Counted from the stretch's first letter, positions 32,202 through 41,735 are shown. The stretch: 43,010 bases of DNA from Bacilli bacterium (GCA_017468925.1 JAFUHI010000010.1:1-43010); one strand, 5' to 3'. Program-made: numbers and translations. The notes: generated by a model not told the origin, from the letters alone.

Positions 32202-32957
32202 TATATCTAATTCAATTGGGCAGTGGTCAGAGCCATATATTTCGTTGTGGATTTTGGAATCGATGATCCTATCTTTGATACGAGAAGAAACTAGGAAATA
32301 ATCAATTCTCCAACCAGCGTTATTCTCTCTGGCGTGGAATCTATAACTCCACCAAGAGTATTTGACTTCATTTGGATAAAGATACCTAAACGTATCAATG
32401 AAACCTTCATCTAGAAGTTTGCTGAACTTTGTTCTTTCCTCGATTGTGAATCCGGCGTTTCTTTCATTTGCTTTCGGATTTTTGATGTCTATTTCCTTGT
32501 GGGCAACATTGAGATCACCAGTATAGATAACAGGTTTCTTCGCATCAAGATTCTTTAGATATTTCCTCATCTTTTCTTCAAATATCATTCTATAATCAAG
32601 TCGCTTTAATTCTTCTCCGGAATTAGGGACATAGGCGCCTACTAAATAGAAGTCATTGAATTCCAGGGTAATGATTCTTCCCTCTTCATCGTACTCACCA
32701 TTCTCCATCCCATAATGGATAGATATAGGTTTGATTTTGGTTAATATCGCAACACCAGAATATCCTTTTCTTTCTTTGCTTACTGTCCAATAAGCCTCAT
32801 ACCCATCAGGCTCATAAGGAAAAGAATCATGAGACTCTTCAGAAAGCTTTGTCTCTTGGATTATAAAGATGTCAGCGTTTAGTTCTTTGAATGAATCCTC
32901 AAGCCCTTTTTTAAGGATGGCTCTAATCCCATTTACGTTAAAAGATACGATTTTCAT
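32193..32957 (-). CDS. xth: Exodeoxyribonuclease III
   Basis: AP endonuclease and 3' exonuclease of base excision repair. 254 residues from the ATG at 32957 (MKIVSFNVNGIRAIL), the family's usual start; the open reading further upstream is not needed. Motifs: FNVNG, IQETKLSEE, YTGDLNVAH, WRIDYFLVSSRI and YGSDHCPIEL, all the catalytic parts of the EEP fold. TATTAT lies 9 bases before the ATG with no Shine-Dalgarno sequence, so the mRNA is probably nearly leaderless. Single minus-strand gene. Confidence 0.96.
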   Translation of the reverse strand: MKIVSFNVNGIRAILKKGLEDSFKELNADIFIIQETKLSEESHDSFPYEPDGYEAYWTVSKERKGYSGVAILTKIKPISIHYGMENGEYDEEGRIITLEFNDFYLVGAYVPNSGEELKRLDYRMIFEEKMRKYLKNLDAKKPVIYTGDLNVAHKEIDIKNPKANERNAGFTIEERTKFSKLLDEGFIDTFRYLYPNEVKYSWWSYRFHARENNAGWRIDYFLVSSRIKDRIIDSKIHNEIYGSDHCPIELDILF

Positions 32958-33112
32958 GTCTATATGATAATAGAAAATCCCTGCAAATCGCAACTTAAAA
33001 AAGAGAATTGCATAGAAAATGAAACATAATTATCCCTGATGCTTCTCTCAAAATAAAACAATTAGGAAACTCAAAAGGTTTTATTCGCGTGTATAATAGC
33101 GGAGGTAACGTT

Positions 33113-34327
33113 ATGAATTACATTCTTGTTGATTTGGACGATAGTCAAAGTTTAGAGCAAATAGAAGTGAATTGTAGAGTGGTGAACTCTAATTTAGAAG
33201 AAATAGAAAACAAGAATTTTATTCTTTCTTCCGTTGACGAAAAAATATTAGAAGAATTTAATCGTTTTATCACTAGGGATGACTCACTTATTGTGATGTT
33301 TGAAAAGCCCGTTGTCCTATATAAGCTAAGCAAACTATATCAAGATAAAGCATTTGATTTCGAATACCTTGATTTGAGTTCATTGTTCCGTCGTTTCTGT
33401 GGAAGGAGCAGAAAGATCGATAGATGCATTTCCTATTTCGATAGGCAATACGAATATGGAAGCGAGACTCCAAATGAGATGCTTTTTCATTTGTTTGCTT
33501 GTTTTGCTAGGCATCTAGACGTTGATATCTCCAAAGATACAAAAATCATGTCTATGTGCTTCTATAAATTAAGCGATGCTACCAAAAGATTCAAAAGAAA
33601 AGAAGAATACGAGTTGAATAATATAAACGCCAAAAAGTCTTTAGATTTAGAAAAAATAGATAAATACGTTTTCTTTGATTTGGAGGCTGCAAATGAATTG
33701 GATGGCATTGCTAAAATATGCGAGTTCGGCGCGGTCGTAACGGATAAGAACTTTAATGTTCTAGAGAAAATCTTCTATGTCATCAACCCAGAAGATATAT
33801 TCAATCTAAGAAGCTCATTCGATGATAAAAAAGGCATCGAGTTGGCCTACTCTGAAAAATATTATTACATGCAAAAACCGTTCCCAGATTTCTATCAAAA
33901 AATAAAAGAAATCTTAGAAGACAAATCTGCATTTGTGATGGGATTCGCCGTGGATAATGATGTCAGAATGCTTGCAACAGACATATGGAGCTACGAATTA
34001 GAACAGCTTGATTATTTCGCCTTTGATATCCAAAAATTCCTTGCATATCTCAATCCAAATGGAGGGAAACTCATTAGCCTAGGCAAAGCCGCAGAAGATT
34101 ATCTAACAATTGGAGAGATGGATGGTATATACGAACATAGATCGGTAGATGATGCTATGTTAACAATGCTAGTGGCGAAGAAACTTCTAGAAAAATATGG
34201 ATTCACTTTGCTAAAGGCGATTGAAGTGACAGAAGAAGGCATCAATTGCTCAAAAGGACTACTGGAAGTCATCGCTGCAGAAAGAAACGAAAGAAAAATC
34301 CAATACTGTTCCGGCCATATTAAATGA
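33113..34327 (+). CDS. DEDDh 3'-5' exonuclease domain protein with novel N-terminal domain
   Basis: 404 residues from ATG33113 (GGAGG 8 bases upstream; TATAAT at about 33092). The first 175 residues form an unrecognised domain that begins NYILVDLDDS and carries a CGRSRKIDRC segment near 100. Residues about 180-375 are a DnaQ-like exonuclease with the expected acids in FFDLEAAN, FAVDNDVRML and the H...D pair in YEHRSVDDAMLT. It is thus probably a single-strand nuclease with a possible second, degenerate exonuclease-like domain in front (VDLDDS could be a remnant of the DxE motif). Confidence 0.85.
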   Translation: MNYILVDLDDSQSLEQIEVNCRVVNSNLEEIENKNFILSSVDEKILEEFNRFITRDDSLIVMFEKPVVLYKLSKLYQDKAFDFEYLDLSSLFRRFCGRSRKIDRCISYFDRQYEYGSETPNEMLFHLFACFARHLDVDISKDTKIMSMCFYKLSDATKRFKRKEEYELNNINAKKSLDLEKIDKYVFFDLEAANELDGIAKICEFGAVVTDKNFNVLEKIFYVINPEDIFNLRSSFDDKKGIELAYSEKYYYMQKPFPDFYQKIKEILEDKSAFVMGFAVDNDVRMLATDIWSYELEQLDYFAFDIQKFLAYLNPNGGKLISLGKAAEDYLTIGEMDGIYEHRSVDDAMLTMLVAKKLLEKYGFTLLKAIEVTEEGINCSKGLLEVIAAERNERKIQYCSGHIK

Positions 34328-34392
34328 TGCATTTTATTATTCTCAATTCCTTCTAGTGTGATAAAATTCTTCACGGAAAGGAGAAATATAAC

Positions 34393-34905
34393 ATGAAAAA
34401 ATACTTAAAGTATTCAGGAATCTGCGCAGCCTTGTTTGCCATCGTTGCTTTCATCCTTGTGATGGTTGGCGTTGGAATTCAACTCAAAGGTGATGGTGTC
34501 ACTGTTGATGTCGAGACAGCTGCTGGGTTGATTTTCGGAAGCAAACACGAAGGCATATTAGATAATGGTACCTATAAGCCAGCCGCAACTTCATTAATTG
34601 GTTGGATTTTGCTTTTGGTTGGGCTTGTCATCGTCATCCTTGGCATTGTTCTCCCATTGTTGAAAGTGAATGCTTTGGAGAAGTTTGCCGGAGTTTTGAA
34701 CTTGGTCGCCGTTGGTTGCTTTGTCACAGCCGGTGTTTTGTTCTTCTTCGGAAAAGGCGCTTGGTATGCCGCCAATGATATGGATGTTCCTGATTCAGCT
34801 GTTTTGACTGGAAATGTGATTGTCGGTGGAATTCTTTCAATCGTCGCCGGTGCATTTGCCATTCTTCCGGCAGCCTTCGATTTCGTCGGAAACAAAAAGA
34901 AATAA
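34393..34905 (+). CDS. Small hypothetical membrane protein
   Basis: 170 residues with four membrane helices (about 10-30, 66-90, 98-120 and 140-162), a Gly/Val-rich composition and a C-terminal GNKKK. The loop between helices 1 and 2 (GVTVDVETAAGLIFGSKHEG) is probably outside. AAAGGAG precedes ATG34393 and a strong terminator follows, so it is a single-gene unit. The family is unknown; similar four-helix proteins are common in this group of bacteria. Confidence 0.85.
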   Translation: MKKYLKYSGICAALFAIVAFILVMVGVGIQLKGDGVTVDVETAAGLIFGSKHEGILDNGTYKPAATSLIGWILLLVGLVIVILGIVLPLLKVNALEKFAGVLNLVAVGCFVTAGVLFFFGKGAWYAANDMDVPDSAVLTGNVIVGGILSIVAGAFAILPAAFDFVGNKKK

Positions 34906-34921
34906 ATTCATGTCTTTTATA

Positions 34922-34950
34922 AACAGGGTTCGCTTGAATCCTGTTTTTTT
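34922..34950 (+). terminator. Strong Rho-independent terminator
   Basis: AACAGGGTTC (34922-34931), loop GCTT, GAATCCTGTT (34936-34945), a 10-bp stem with one G-U pair, then a seven-T run. Confidence 0.9.
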
Positions 34951-34955
34951 ATTCT

Positions 34956-35039
34956 CGACAAAATACAGAATTGCTTAGAATTTGTCGGACTTATTGGCCA
35001 AATAATTAAGGCTTTATTGTTTTAAAACCCCTCGGTTTT
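34956..35039 (+). promoter_or_regulatory. Cluster of inverted repeats upstream of the gal operon
   Basis: CGACAAA (34956-34962) / TTTGTCG (34981-34987), the palindrome TTGGCCAA (34994-35001), and the hairpin AAAACC (35024-35029)-CCTC-GGTTTT (35034-35039). All lie between the previous terminator and the gal promoter. They are candidate operator or catabolite-control sites; none matches a consensus I can name. Confidence 0.4.
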
Positions 35040-35086
35040 GTTTCTTTAAGAGAACAAATATACGTTTTCCGTTGCTTTTGGTTTTG

Positions 35087-35115
35087 TTGAGAAATGAATA
35101 TAAATATTTTATATT
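35087..35115 (+). promoter_or_regulatory. Promoter of the galM-galT-galK-malQ-rimO operon
   Basis: TTGAGA (35087-35092), 17 bases, TATATT (35110-35115), about 21 bases before ATG35137. The short leader contains no Shine-Dalgarno sequence. Confidence 0.65.
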
Positions 35116-35136
35116 TGTGTAGAAATCATTTTGTTT

Positions 35137-36093
35137 ATGAAATACGAGATAGAGAAGAGAGAAAAAGGAACGTTCATTCATTTCTCTAATGAAGAAGGTT
35201 TTGAGGTTACCTTCTGCGATGTCGGTGCCTCAATCTACGAAATTAAGCTTGATGGAATATCTTTAACATCATCGCCGATGGATAAGGATTATTTCGTTGA
35301 GAATGGTTATTGGGGTAAAACGATTGGAAGATTATCCGGCAGAACAAAGAATGCGGAAGTGGATTTTGAAGGCAAAAAATATAACCTTCCTATAAATGAA
35401 GGCAATAATTCCCTTCACGGAGGGAAAGAAGGCTTTTCATTTAAAAGATTCGATTATCGAATAAAGGAAGATTCAATTGTCTTTACTTTAGTTTCATCCG
35501 CGTTTGACCAAGGCTTGCCAGGAAATGTTAAATTAGAAGTCGAATATACGATTAAAAACACGATATTAAACATTGAATTGAGATGGAAAAGCGATGAGGA
35601 TACATTGCTTAATCCTACAATCCATACATATTTCAATTTAGGCGAGAAAGATATAAAGAATCATCTTCTATGCCTAAAATCCTCAAAAGTCTCTAGTTAC
35701 GATAATGAATTGATACCAACTGGCTTTGTTGATGTTCCGGATTATATGGATTTCTCTAACCCAAAAGAAATAGGGGAATCAATGGATAAAGATGAACTAA
35801 AGAAAAGCAGAGCTAGAGGGATAGATCATTGCTATTTGCCAGAAGAAAAGGCTATTTCTTTGCAAAGCAAAAGATTTAGGTTAACCCTCACGAGTGATCG
35901 CCCATGCATACAGGTCTATAGCAACAATTACCCAGTCGATAATCTTCTTATGAGCGGCAACAAACTAGACTCAAGGGGATTATCTCTTGCCTTAGAGCCC
36001 TTTATTTATCCAAATGACTTCTGTTTAATGAAGTCAAAAAAGGAAGTTTGGTCTAAAATGTATATCAAATACGAATTTGAGAGGATTGGCTAA
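35137..36093 (+). CDS. galM: Aldose 1-epimerase (galactose mutarotase)
   Basis: Interconverts alpha and beta anomers of galactose, the first step of the Leloir pathway. 318 residues from ATG35137. Motifs: GKTIGRLSGRTKN, NEGNNSLHGGKEGFSFKRFDY (active-site His/Gly region), NPTIHTYFNLGE (second His) and LALEPFIYPND (catalytic Glu). The length is standard. First gene of a five-gene operon; galT starts one base after its stop. Confidence 0.95.
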   Translation: MKYEIEKREKGTFIHFSNEEGFEVTFCDVGASIYEIKLDGISLTSSPMDKDYFVENGYWGKTIGRLSGRTKNAEVDFEGKKYNLPINEGNNSLHGGKEGFSFKRFDYRIKEDSIVFTLVSSAFDQGLPGNVKLEVEYTIKNTILNIELRWKSDEDTLLNPTIHTYFNLGEKDIKNHLLCLKSSKVSSYDNELIPTGFVDVPDYMDFSNPKEIGESMDKDELKKSRARGIDHCYLPEEKAISLQSKRFRLTLTSDRPCIQVYSNNYPVDNLLMSGNKLDSRGLSLALEPFIYPNDFCLMKSKKEVWSKMYIKYEFERIG

Positions 36094-36094
36094 T

Positions 36095-37582
36095 ATGGAG
36101 ATTGAAAAGAAAATCAAGGAATTGGTGGAATACGCCAAAATACATTTATATTTATGCGAGGAAGATGAGATTTATTTCACAAACCTTCTCCTCAAATATT
36201 TTGGTTTAGAAAAGCCCTATGAAGGGGAAGTTGATACAGATCATCTAGCCTCTCTTCCCTATCCAGATGAAATCCTTGAACCAATCAAAGAATATCTTAT
36301 GAAGGAAAAAGGCTTAGAAGAAGGAGAGGCTGAACGCGAATGTGTTTATCTAATCGGCCTTCTTAGCCCCAGACCTTCCGAAGTCGATATGGTCTTCTCT
36401 TCTTTATATGAGAACAAACCAGAATCCGCCACATCGTATTTATACGATTTATCAATCAAAAACAACTATATCGCCAAATCCAAAGTCGATAAGAACATCA
36501 TTTGGGATGCTTATTACGAAGATGGCTCGCCTCTAGAGATATCAATCAATCTATCCAAACCGGAGAAGAATAACAAAGACATCGCTAAATTAGTCAAAGC
36601 CAAGGCGAGCACCGGCTATCCTAAATGCGTTCTCTGCGAGCAGAATATTGGCTTTGCAGGACATGAGAAGCATCCCGCTAGAGAGAATCTTAGATTCATC
36701 CCCTTGACACTAGACGGAGAAAGATGGTTCATGCAATATTCGCCATATGTTTATTACGATAGGCATTGCATCGTTTTCCATAAGGACCATATCCCGATGG
36801 CAGTCAATCGACACATCTTGAATTGCTTATGCGATTTCGTTGATGCTTTTCCTCATTTCTTCATTGGAAGCAACAGCGATCTCCCAATCGTAGGAGGATC
36901 CATCCTCAATCATGAGCATTTCCAAGGTGGTGCGCATCTATTGCCTCTATTAAAAGCGAAATCCAAGAAAGTCTTCTTTGAAAAAGAAGGACTCACCTTA
37001 AGCAAGGTTGATTTCTATGACACTTGCTTAAAAATCGAAGGAAAGAAAAGAAACGAAATCCTGGATTTGGGCGAAAAGATAATCAACAAATGGAAGACGT
37101 ATGATGATTTAGAAAACGAGATAATCCACGAAAGCGATGGGGAAAGACATTCGACCACCACGGCGATAATAAGGAAAGAGAATGATGTTTATCAATTGTT
37201 CCTTATTTTAAGAAACAATAGGTGCAATGAAGCCCATCCAGATGGCATCTTCCACGCGCATAAGGAATATCACCATATCAAGCATGAAGGAATCGGGTTA
37301 ATCGAAGCGGCAGGCCTATTTATCCTCCCACCTAGATTAGTAAGACAATGCAAAGAAGTTGAAGAAGCACTCAATATGGGCAAAGAGGAATATCTAGAGA
37401 AATATCCAGACTTAATCGACTTCGAAAGAATGATAACGTTAATGAAAAATAATAATTGGACATCTAGAGAATACATCAATGATGTATGCAAGAACATCTT
37501 GAAGAACGTTGCCGTATTCAAAGACGATAGCAAAGGCAACAAAGGACTAGATAGATTCATAGAGGCTGTTTTAGATGAATAA
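36095..37582 (+). CDS. galT: UDP-glucose-hexose-1-phosphate uridylyltransferase, class II
   Basis: Exchanges UDP between glucose-1-P and galactose-1-P. 495 residues from ATG36095 (MEIEKKIKELVEYAKIHL), the length of the Firmicutes type 2 GalT, unlike the short 350-residue class I enzyme. Motifs: GEVDTDHLASLPYPD, SPRPSEVDMVF, CVLCEQNIGFAGHEKHPARENLR (Cys and His near the uridylyl site) and GGSILNHEHFQGG (active His region). It overlaps galK by 8 bases. Confidence 0.95.
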   Translation: MEIEKKIKELVEYAKIHLYLCEEDEIYFTNLLLKYFGLEKPYEGEVDTDHLASLPYPDEILEPIKEYLMKEKGLEEGEAERECVYLIGLLSPRPSEVDMVFSSLYENKPESATSYLYDLSIKNNYIAKSKVDKNIIWDAYYEDGSPLEISINLSKPEKNNKDIAKLVKAKASTGYPKCVLCEQNIGFAGHEKHPARENLRFIPLTLDGERWFMQYSPYVYYDRHCIVFHKDHIPMAVNRHILNCLCDFVDAFPHFFIGSNSDLPIVGGSILNHEHFQGGAHLLPLLKAKSKKVFFEKEGLTLSKVDFYDTCLKIEGKKRNEILDLGEKIINKWKTYDDLENEIIHESDGERHSTTTAIIRKENDVYQLFLILRNNRCNEAHPDGIFHAHKEYHHIKHEGIGLIEAAGLFILPPRLVRQCKEVEEALNMGKEEYLEKYPDLIDFERMITLMKNNNWTSREYINDVCKNILKNVAVFKDDSKGNKGLDRFIEAVLDE

Positions 37583-38747
37583 GAAGATAGGACCAAGCGC
37601 TCTTTTCCGCGCATTTTATAAGCAAAAAGAAGATTGCCTTTTCGTTTCCTATGGAAGGCTTGAGATATTGGGTAACCATACCGACCACAATAATGGGTTA
37701 TGTTTGGTGTCAACCGCCTCGATGGGGATAAAGGCCGCCATCAAGAAAAGAGATGATAAAATCATCTCAATCAAAAGCGATGGATATGATTGCTTCTCTT
37801 TTGCTCTGGATGATATCTCTCCTTTAGAAAAAGAGAAATTCACTTCGATTGCCTTAACAAAAGGGGTGGTATCAAAGATAAAAGAGCTTGGATATAAAGT
37901 AGGAGGATTCTCCGCTGCCTTGACTAGCGATATATTCCAAGGCGCAGGGGTCTCTAGCAGTGCCTGCTATGAGATATTGATAGGCGCCATCATCAATTAT
38001 CTATATAACGATAATAAAATAAGCCGCATCGAATTAGCGAAAATCGGCCAATATGCCGAAAACGTCTATTTCGGGAAACCTTGTGGCTTATTGGACCAGA
38101 TGGGCTCTGCCTTAGGGGGAATAACCTTCCTTGATTTTAAAGACGTAGAGAAACCAATCGTAGAGAATATGGTGTGGCCAGAAGAATGGGATCTCCATAT
38201 CGTATTGGTTAATCCAGGATTAAGCCACGCCAAATTATCGCACCTATATGCTTCCATCCCGCTTGATATGAAAGCGGTGGCGTCTTCATATGGCAAAAAT
38301 GTCTTAAGAGAACTTGATGAAAACGAAGTTCTCCCAACTCTTGATGAACATAAAGAACTAACCTTGCTCCAAAAGAATAGAGCGAGACATTATTTTGGAG
38401 AAAATAGAAGAGTGCTTCTAGCAAAAGAAGCCATCCAAAACAAGGACAAAGAGACATTCCTCTCTTTGGTAAAAGAGACTGCTAAATCCTGCAAAGAATT
38501 GCTCAAGAACACATATGTTGAAGGTAGTTTTGAATATTCTCCGCAAGAAGCATTGGATTACGCCTCAAATTATATCGGAAGAGGTGCAGCCAGATCGATG
38601 GGCGGAGGCTTCGCCGGAAGCATCATCTGCTTTGTGAATGGGAAAGATGTAGAAACATTCAAAGCAAAGATGATGGAGAAATACGGCAAGAAATCTACAG
38701 TTGAGGTGAATATACCGCCTTTAGGCGCCCACAAAATAGAGAAATGA
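37575..38747 (+). CDS. galK: Galactokinase
   Basis: Phosphorylates galactose at C1. 390 residues of the GHMP kinase fold: the galactokinase signature GRLEILGNHTDHNNG, the ATP loop FQGAGVSSSACYEILIGA and the C-terminal GGGFAGSIICF motif. CGLLDQMGSALGG carries the catalytic Asp. ATG37575 lies inside the end of galT, and its TGA stop overlaps the malQ start (ATGA). The operon lacks galE, so UDP-galactose 4-epimerase must come from elsewhere. Confidence 0.96.
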   Translation: MNKKIGPSALFRAFYKQKEDCLFVSYGRLEILGNHTDHNNGLCLVSTASMGIKAAIKKRDDKIISIKSDGYDCFSFALDDISPLEKEKFTSIALTKGVVSKIKELGYKVGGFSAALTSDIFQGAGVSSSACYEILIGAIINYLYNDNKISRIELAKIGQYAENVYFGKPCGLLDQMGSALGGITFLDFKDVEKPIVENMVWPEEWDLHIVLVNPGLSHAKLSHLYASIPLDMKAVASSYGKNVLRELDENEVLPTLDEHKELTLLQKNRARHYFGENRRVLLAKEAIQNKDKETFLSLVKETAKSCKELLKNTYVEGSFEYSPQEALDYASNYIGRGAARSMGGGFAGSIICFVNGKDVETFKAKMMEKYGKKSTVEVNIPPLGAHKIEK

Positions 38748-40201
38748 AGATGAAACGATGTTCAGGCGTTTTGCTGCCGATAAGTGCGTTGCCTTCCCGC
38801 TTTGGCGTGGGGGATTTCGGCTTATCAGCCTATCGTTTCGCCTCTTTATTAAAAGAAGGGGGATTTAGCCTATGGCAAATATTGCCTCTAAATCCATTAG
38901 GCTATGGCCATTCGCCATACCAGCCATTTTCTTCATACGCTTTCGATGAGATATATATCGATTTGGATGCCCTTGAATACGATATTCCTTCTTTTAACGA
39001 GCATTCGCCCAAAGTGGATTATGAAGCGGTCAGGGAATATAAAACCATATATCTTAAAAAGATATATCACTCCCTAAGGGAAAAGAATCAAATAGACGTC
39101 TCTTCTTTCATTAAGCGTCATAAATGGGTGAGAGATTGGGCTATATTCATGGTCAACAAGAAGAAAAACGACCTCAAATGCTGGAATGAATGGAAAGAAG
39201 AAGACAAAGAATCTCTATCCCACAAAAGGAAGTTCTTCTTAGATAATAAAGAAGAATGCTTATATGAGATATGGCTTCAACAAGTCTTGTATTCCCAATG
39301 GGATAGACTGCATAAGCATCTAAGAAGCCTAGGTATAAAGGTAATAGGGGATTTGCCTTTCTATGTCGGATATGATTCTTGCGACGTATACGCGAATCAA
39401 GATAAGTTCCTTTTGAATAAAAAAAGCAAGGAGCCCTCCTTCATCGCAGGCGTGCCGCCTGACTACTTCTCTAAGACTGGTCAAAGATGGGGAAATCCTA
39501 TCTATAATTTCAAAGAAATTAAGAAAGAAAGTTATTCGTTCATCATCGATAGAGTTTTTCACAGCGCGAAGATATATGACATCGTTCGTTTAGACCACTT
39601 TAGAGCCTTCGATACCTATTGGAAAATCAAAGCATCCTGTCCCACCGCGGAAGATGGCAAATGGGTATTAGGCCCAGGATATAAATTATTCAATACCCTC
39701 AAGAAGAAATATCCTAGGATCAATATAATCGCCGAGGACTTAGGGGAATTAAGGCCAGAGGTATATAAGCTTAGGGATTTTTATTCTTTCCCCGGGATGA
39801 ATGTGGTGGAATTCACCTTTGTTGATGAAGAGGTAGAGCATAAAAGCAAGATAGATAAAGAAAACATGGTCGCTTATCTAGGCACGCATGATAACGATCC
39901 TTTCTTATCTTTCTTCGATAAATTAAGCGATTATGATAAATATAGATGGAGTGAGGCTATAAAGAATAAGGGGATAGAATTCATTTCCCCAAACGATGCC
40001 TTCCTCCATTACCTTTTCTCTTTGAAGGCCTCCTATGCGATTATATGCATGCAAGATATACTGGGATTAGGCGAAGAAAGTAGGCTTAATACCCCAGGAT
40101 TAATCAATGCTTCCAATTGGGCCTGGAGAATGGCTTCTTTCTCTCCATTTGAAGAGAAAATCAAGTACTGCAACGAACTAAATAAGAGGTATCAAAGATG
40201 A
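38744..40201 (+). CDS. malQ: 4-alpha-glucanotransferase (amylomaltase)
   Basis: GH77 enzyme that transfers glucan chains between maltodextrins. 485 residues: RCSGVLLPISALPSRFGVGDFG start, WQILPLNPLGYGHSPYQPFSS, VIGDLPFYVGYDS, IVRLDHFRAFDTYW (nucleophile Asp), NIIAEDLGELRPEVYKL (acid/base Glu) and VAYLGTHDNDPF, all standard. ATG38744 overlaps galK and the TGA overlaps rimO (ATGA each). Its place in the gal operon suggests joint use of galactose and alpha-glucans. Confidence 0.96.
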   Translation: MKMKRCSGVLLPISALPSRFGVGDFGLSAYRFASLLKEGGFSLWQILPLNPLGYGHSPYQPFSSYAFDEIYIDLDALEYDIPSFNEHSPKVDYEAVREYKTIYLKKIYHSLREKNQIDVSSFIKRHKWVRDWAIFMVNKKKNDLKCWNEWKEEDKESLSHKRKFFLDNKEECLYEIWLQQVLYSQWDRLHKHLRSLGIKVIGDLPFYVGYDSCDVYANQDKFLLNKKSKEPSFIAGVPPDYFSKTGQRWGNPIYNFKEIKKESYSFIIDRVFHSAKIYDIVRLDHFRAFDTYWKIKASCPTAEDGKWVLGPGYKLFNTLKKKYPRINIIAEDLGELRPEVYKLRDFYSFPGMNVVEFTFVDEEVEHKSKIDKENMVAYLGTHDNDPFLSFFDKLSDYDKYRWSEAIKNKGIEFISPNDAFLHYLFSLKASYAIICMQDILGLGEESRLNTPGLINASNWAWRMASFSPFEEKIKYCNELNKRYQR

Positions 40202-41490
40202 AAAAGATAGGCATTGTCTCCCTTGGCTGCGCGAAGAACCTCATCGACAGCGAAATGATGCTAGGGATGTTCAAAGACGGGGACTATATATTCACCTCAT
40301 CACCCGAAGAGGCTGATTTGATAATCATCAATACATGCGGCTTCATCGAAAGTGCTAAAAAAGAAGCAATTGAGACGATTTTGGAGATGGAGAGATATCA
40401 TAAAAAGCTTCTGGTGACAGGTTGCTTAGTAACTAGATATCAAAAAGAATTAGAGGTAGAGATGCCAGAAGTCGATTGCTATAGCCCCATAAGCGAATAT
40501 CCTTCTTTGCATGAGAAAGTCAAAGCGATGCTAGATAGAGATGATATCGTCCAGATGGATCCATTAAGACGAGTGGTATCCACCCCATCGTATTCGGCGT
40601 ATCTTCGCATAAGCGATGGCTGCAACAATTTCTGCTCATTCTGCGCGATACCCTATATCCGTGGGAGATTCGTCTCTAGACCCTATGAAGAGATAATTAA
40701 AGAGGCTAAAACCTTAAAAGAAGAAGGGATAAAAGAAATATCCATCATCTCCCAAGACACGACGATGTATGGGGTTGATTTCCCTTCTAAGCACCCAAAC
40801 ATCGTGGATTTGTTAAAAGAATTGGATGATATGGGTTTCTATTCGATTAGGCTCCTATACCTATATCCAGGCGAAATAAGCGATGAATTGCTTAATCTAA
40901 TAAAAGATTCAAAATCAATCGCTCATTATTTTGATATTCCAATCCAATGCGGTTCAAATCATCTACTAAAGAAGATGAATAGACATTGCACCAAAGAAGA
41001 GACGATTGCCCTATTCAAAAAGATAAAAGCGATGATGCCGGAAGCGATTCTACGCACCACACTAATATCTGGATTCCCAGATGAAAATGATGATGACCAG
41101 AAAGAGATCATCGAGATGATGAATGAGATTAGATTCGATCATCTGGGTGATTTCATCTACTCTAGAGAAAAAGGTACCGCTTCTTATAAATATAAGAACC
41201 AAGTCCCAGAAGAGATAAAAGAGAAAAGAAGGGATGAGATATTAAGACTCCAGAAGAAGATATCCTATTCAAATAACAAGAAACAGATAGGAAAAGTGAT
41301 GGAGGGGATTGTTACTGGCTATGACCCATTCACCCATAGGTATAATCTAAGATCTTATTGGAATGCGCCTGACGACATTGATGGGAGAATCGAATTCACT
41401 TCATCAAGATGCCTAAAAGAAGGCGATATCGTCAAAGTGAAGATAACCTCAGCCTTCATATATGACCTAATGGGAGAAGAAGTGTCATAA
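40198..41490 (+). CDS. rimO: Ribosomal protein S12 methylthiotransferase
   Basis: Radical SAM enzyme that methylthiolates Asp of ribosomal protein S12. 430 residues: N-terminal UPF0004 domain (SLGCAKNLIDSEMMLG, INTCGFIESAKKEAI, VTGCLVTRY with three cluster Cys), radical SAM motif CNNFCSFCAIPYIRG, and C-terminal TRAM domain. The NTCGFIESAKKE pattern distinguishes it from MiaB. It starts in an ATGA overlap with malQ and is last in the gal operon. A housekeeping translation gene in a sugar operon is unusual. Confidence 0.95.
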   Translation: MKKIGIVSLGCAKNLIDSEMMLGMFKDGDYIFTSSPEEADLIIINTCGFIESAKKEAIETILEMERYHKKLLVTGCLVTRYQKELEVEMPEVDCYSPISEYPSLHEKVKAMLDRDDIVQMDPLRRVVSTPSYSAYLRISDGCNNFCSFCAIPYIRGRFVSRPYEEIIKEAKTLKEEGIKEISIISQDTTMYGVDFPSKHPNIVDLLKELDDMGFYSIRLLYLYPGEISDELLNLIKDSKSIAHYFDIPIQCGSNHLLKKMNRHCTKEETIALFKKIKAMMPEAILRTTLISGFPDENDDDQKEIIEMMNEIRFDHLGDFIYSREKGTASYKYKNQVPEEIKEKRRDEILRLQKKISYSNNKKQIGKVMEGIVTGYDPFTHRYNLRSYWNAPDDIDGRIEFTSSRCLKEGDIVKVKITSAFIYDLMGEEVS

Positions 41491-41495
41491 AAAGG

Positions 41496-41524
41496 TTGCT
41501 AACGTTAAATCATTATTCTATAAT
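41496..41524 (+). promoter_or_regulatory. Promoter of tRNA-Thr
   Basis: TTGCTA (41496-41501), 17 bases, TATAAT (41519-41524), 32 bases before the tRNA. Confidence 0.7.
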
Positions 41525-41556
41525 CTACTTCGCTTAAAGTTATTCTTTAGGCTCCT

Positions 41557-41630
41557 GCCCCTTTAGTTAATCGGTATAACAGGTCCATGGTAAGGACCAA
41601 TGCGTAGTTCGACTCTGCGAAGGGGCACCA
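41557..41630 (+). tRNA. tRNA with GGT anticodon (tRNA-Thr)
   Basis: Acceptor GCCCCTT/AAGGGGC, D stem GTTA/TAAC, anticodon stem GGTCC/GGACC with loop ATGGTAA (anticodon GGT at 41589-41591), TTCGACT T loop, discriminator A, encoded CCA. The anticodon assigns Thr. Confidence 0.93.
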
Positions 41631-41641
41631 GATAAAAAATT

Positions 41642-41669
41642 ACAGTGACAATACAAGGTCACTGTTTTT
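41642..41669 (+). terminator. Terminator after tRNA-Thr
   Basis: ACAGTGAC (41642-41649) and GTCACTGT (41658-41665), a perfect 8-bp stem, then five T. Confidence 0.88.
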
Positions 41670-41735
41670 ATTAATTTAGGTAGAACAATACTCTATCTTA
41701 TGGTAGAATATAATTAATAAAAGGAGAATCGTTTA

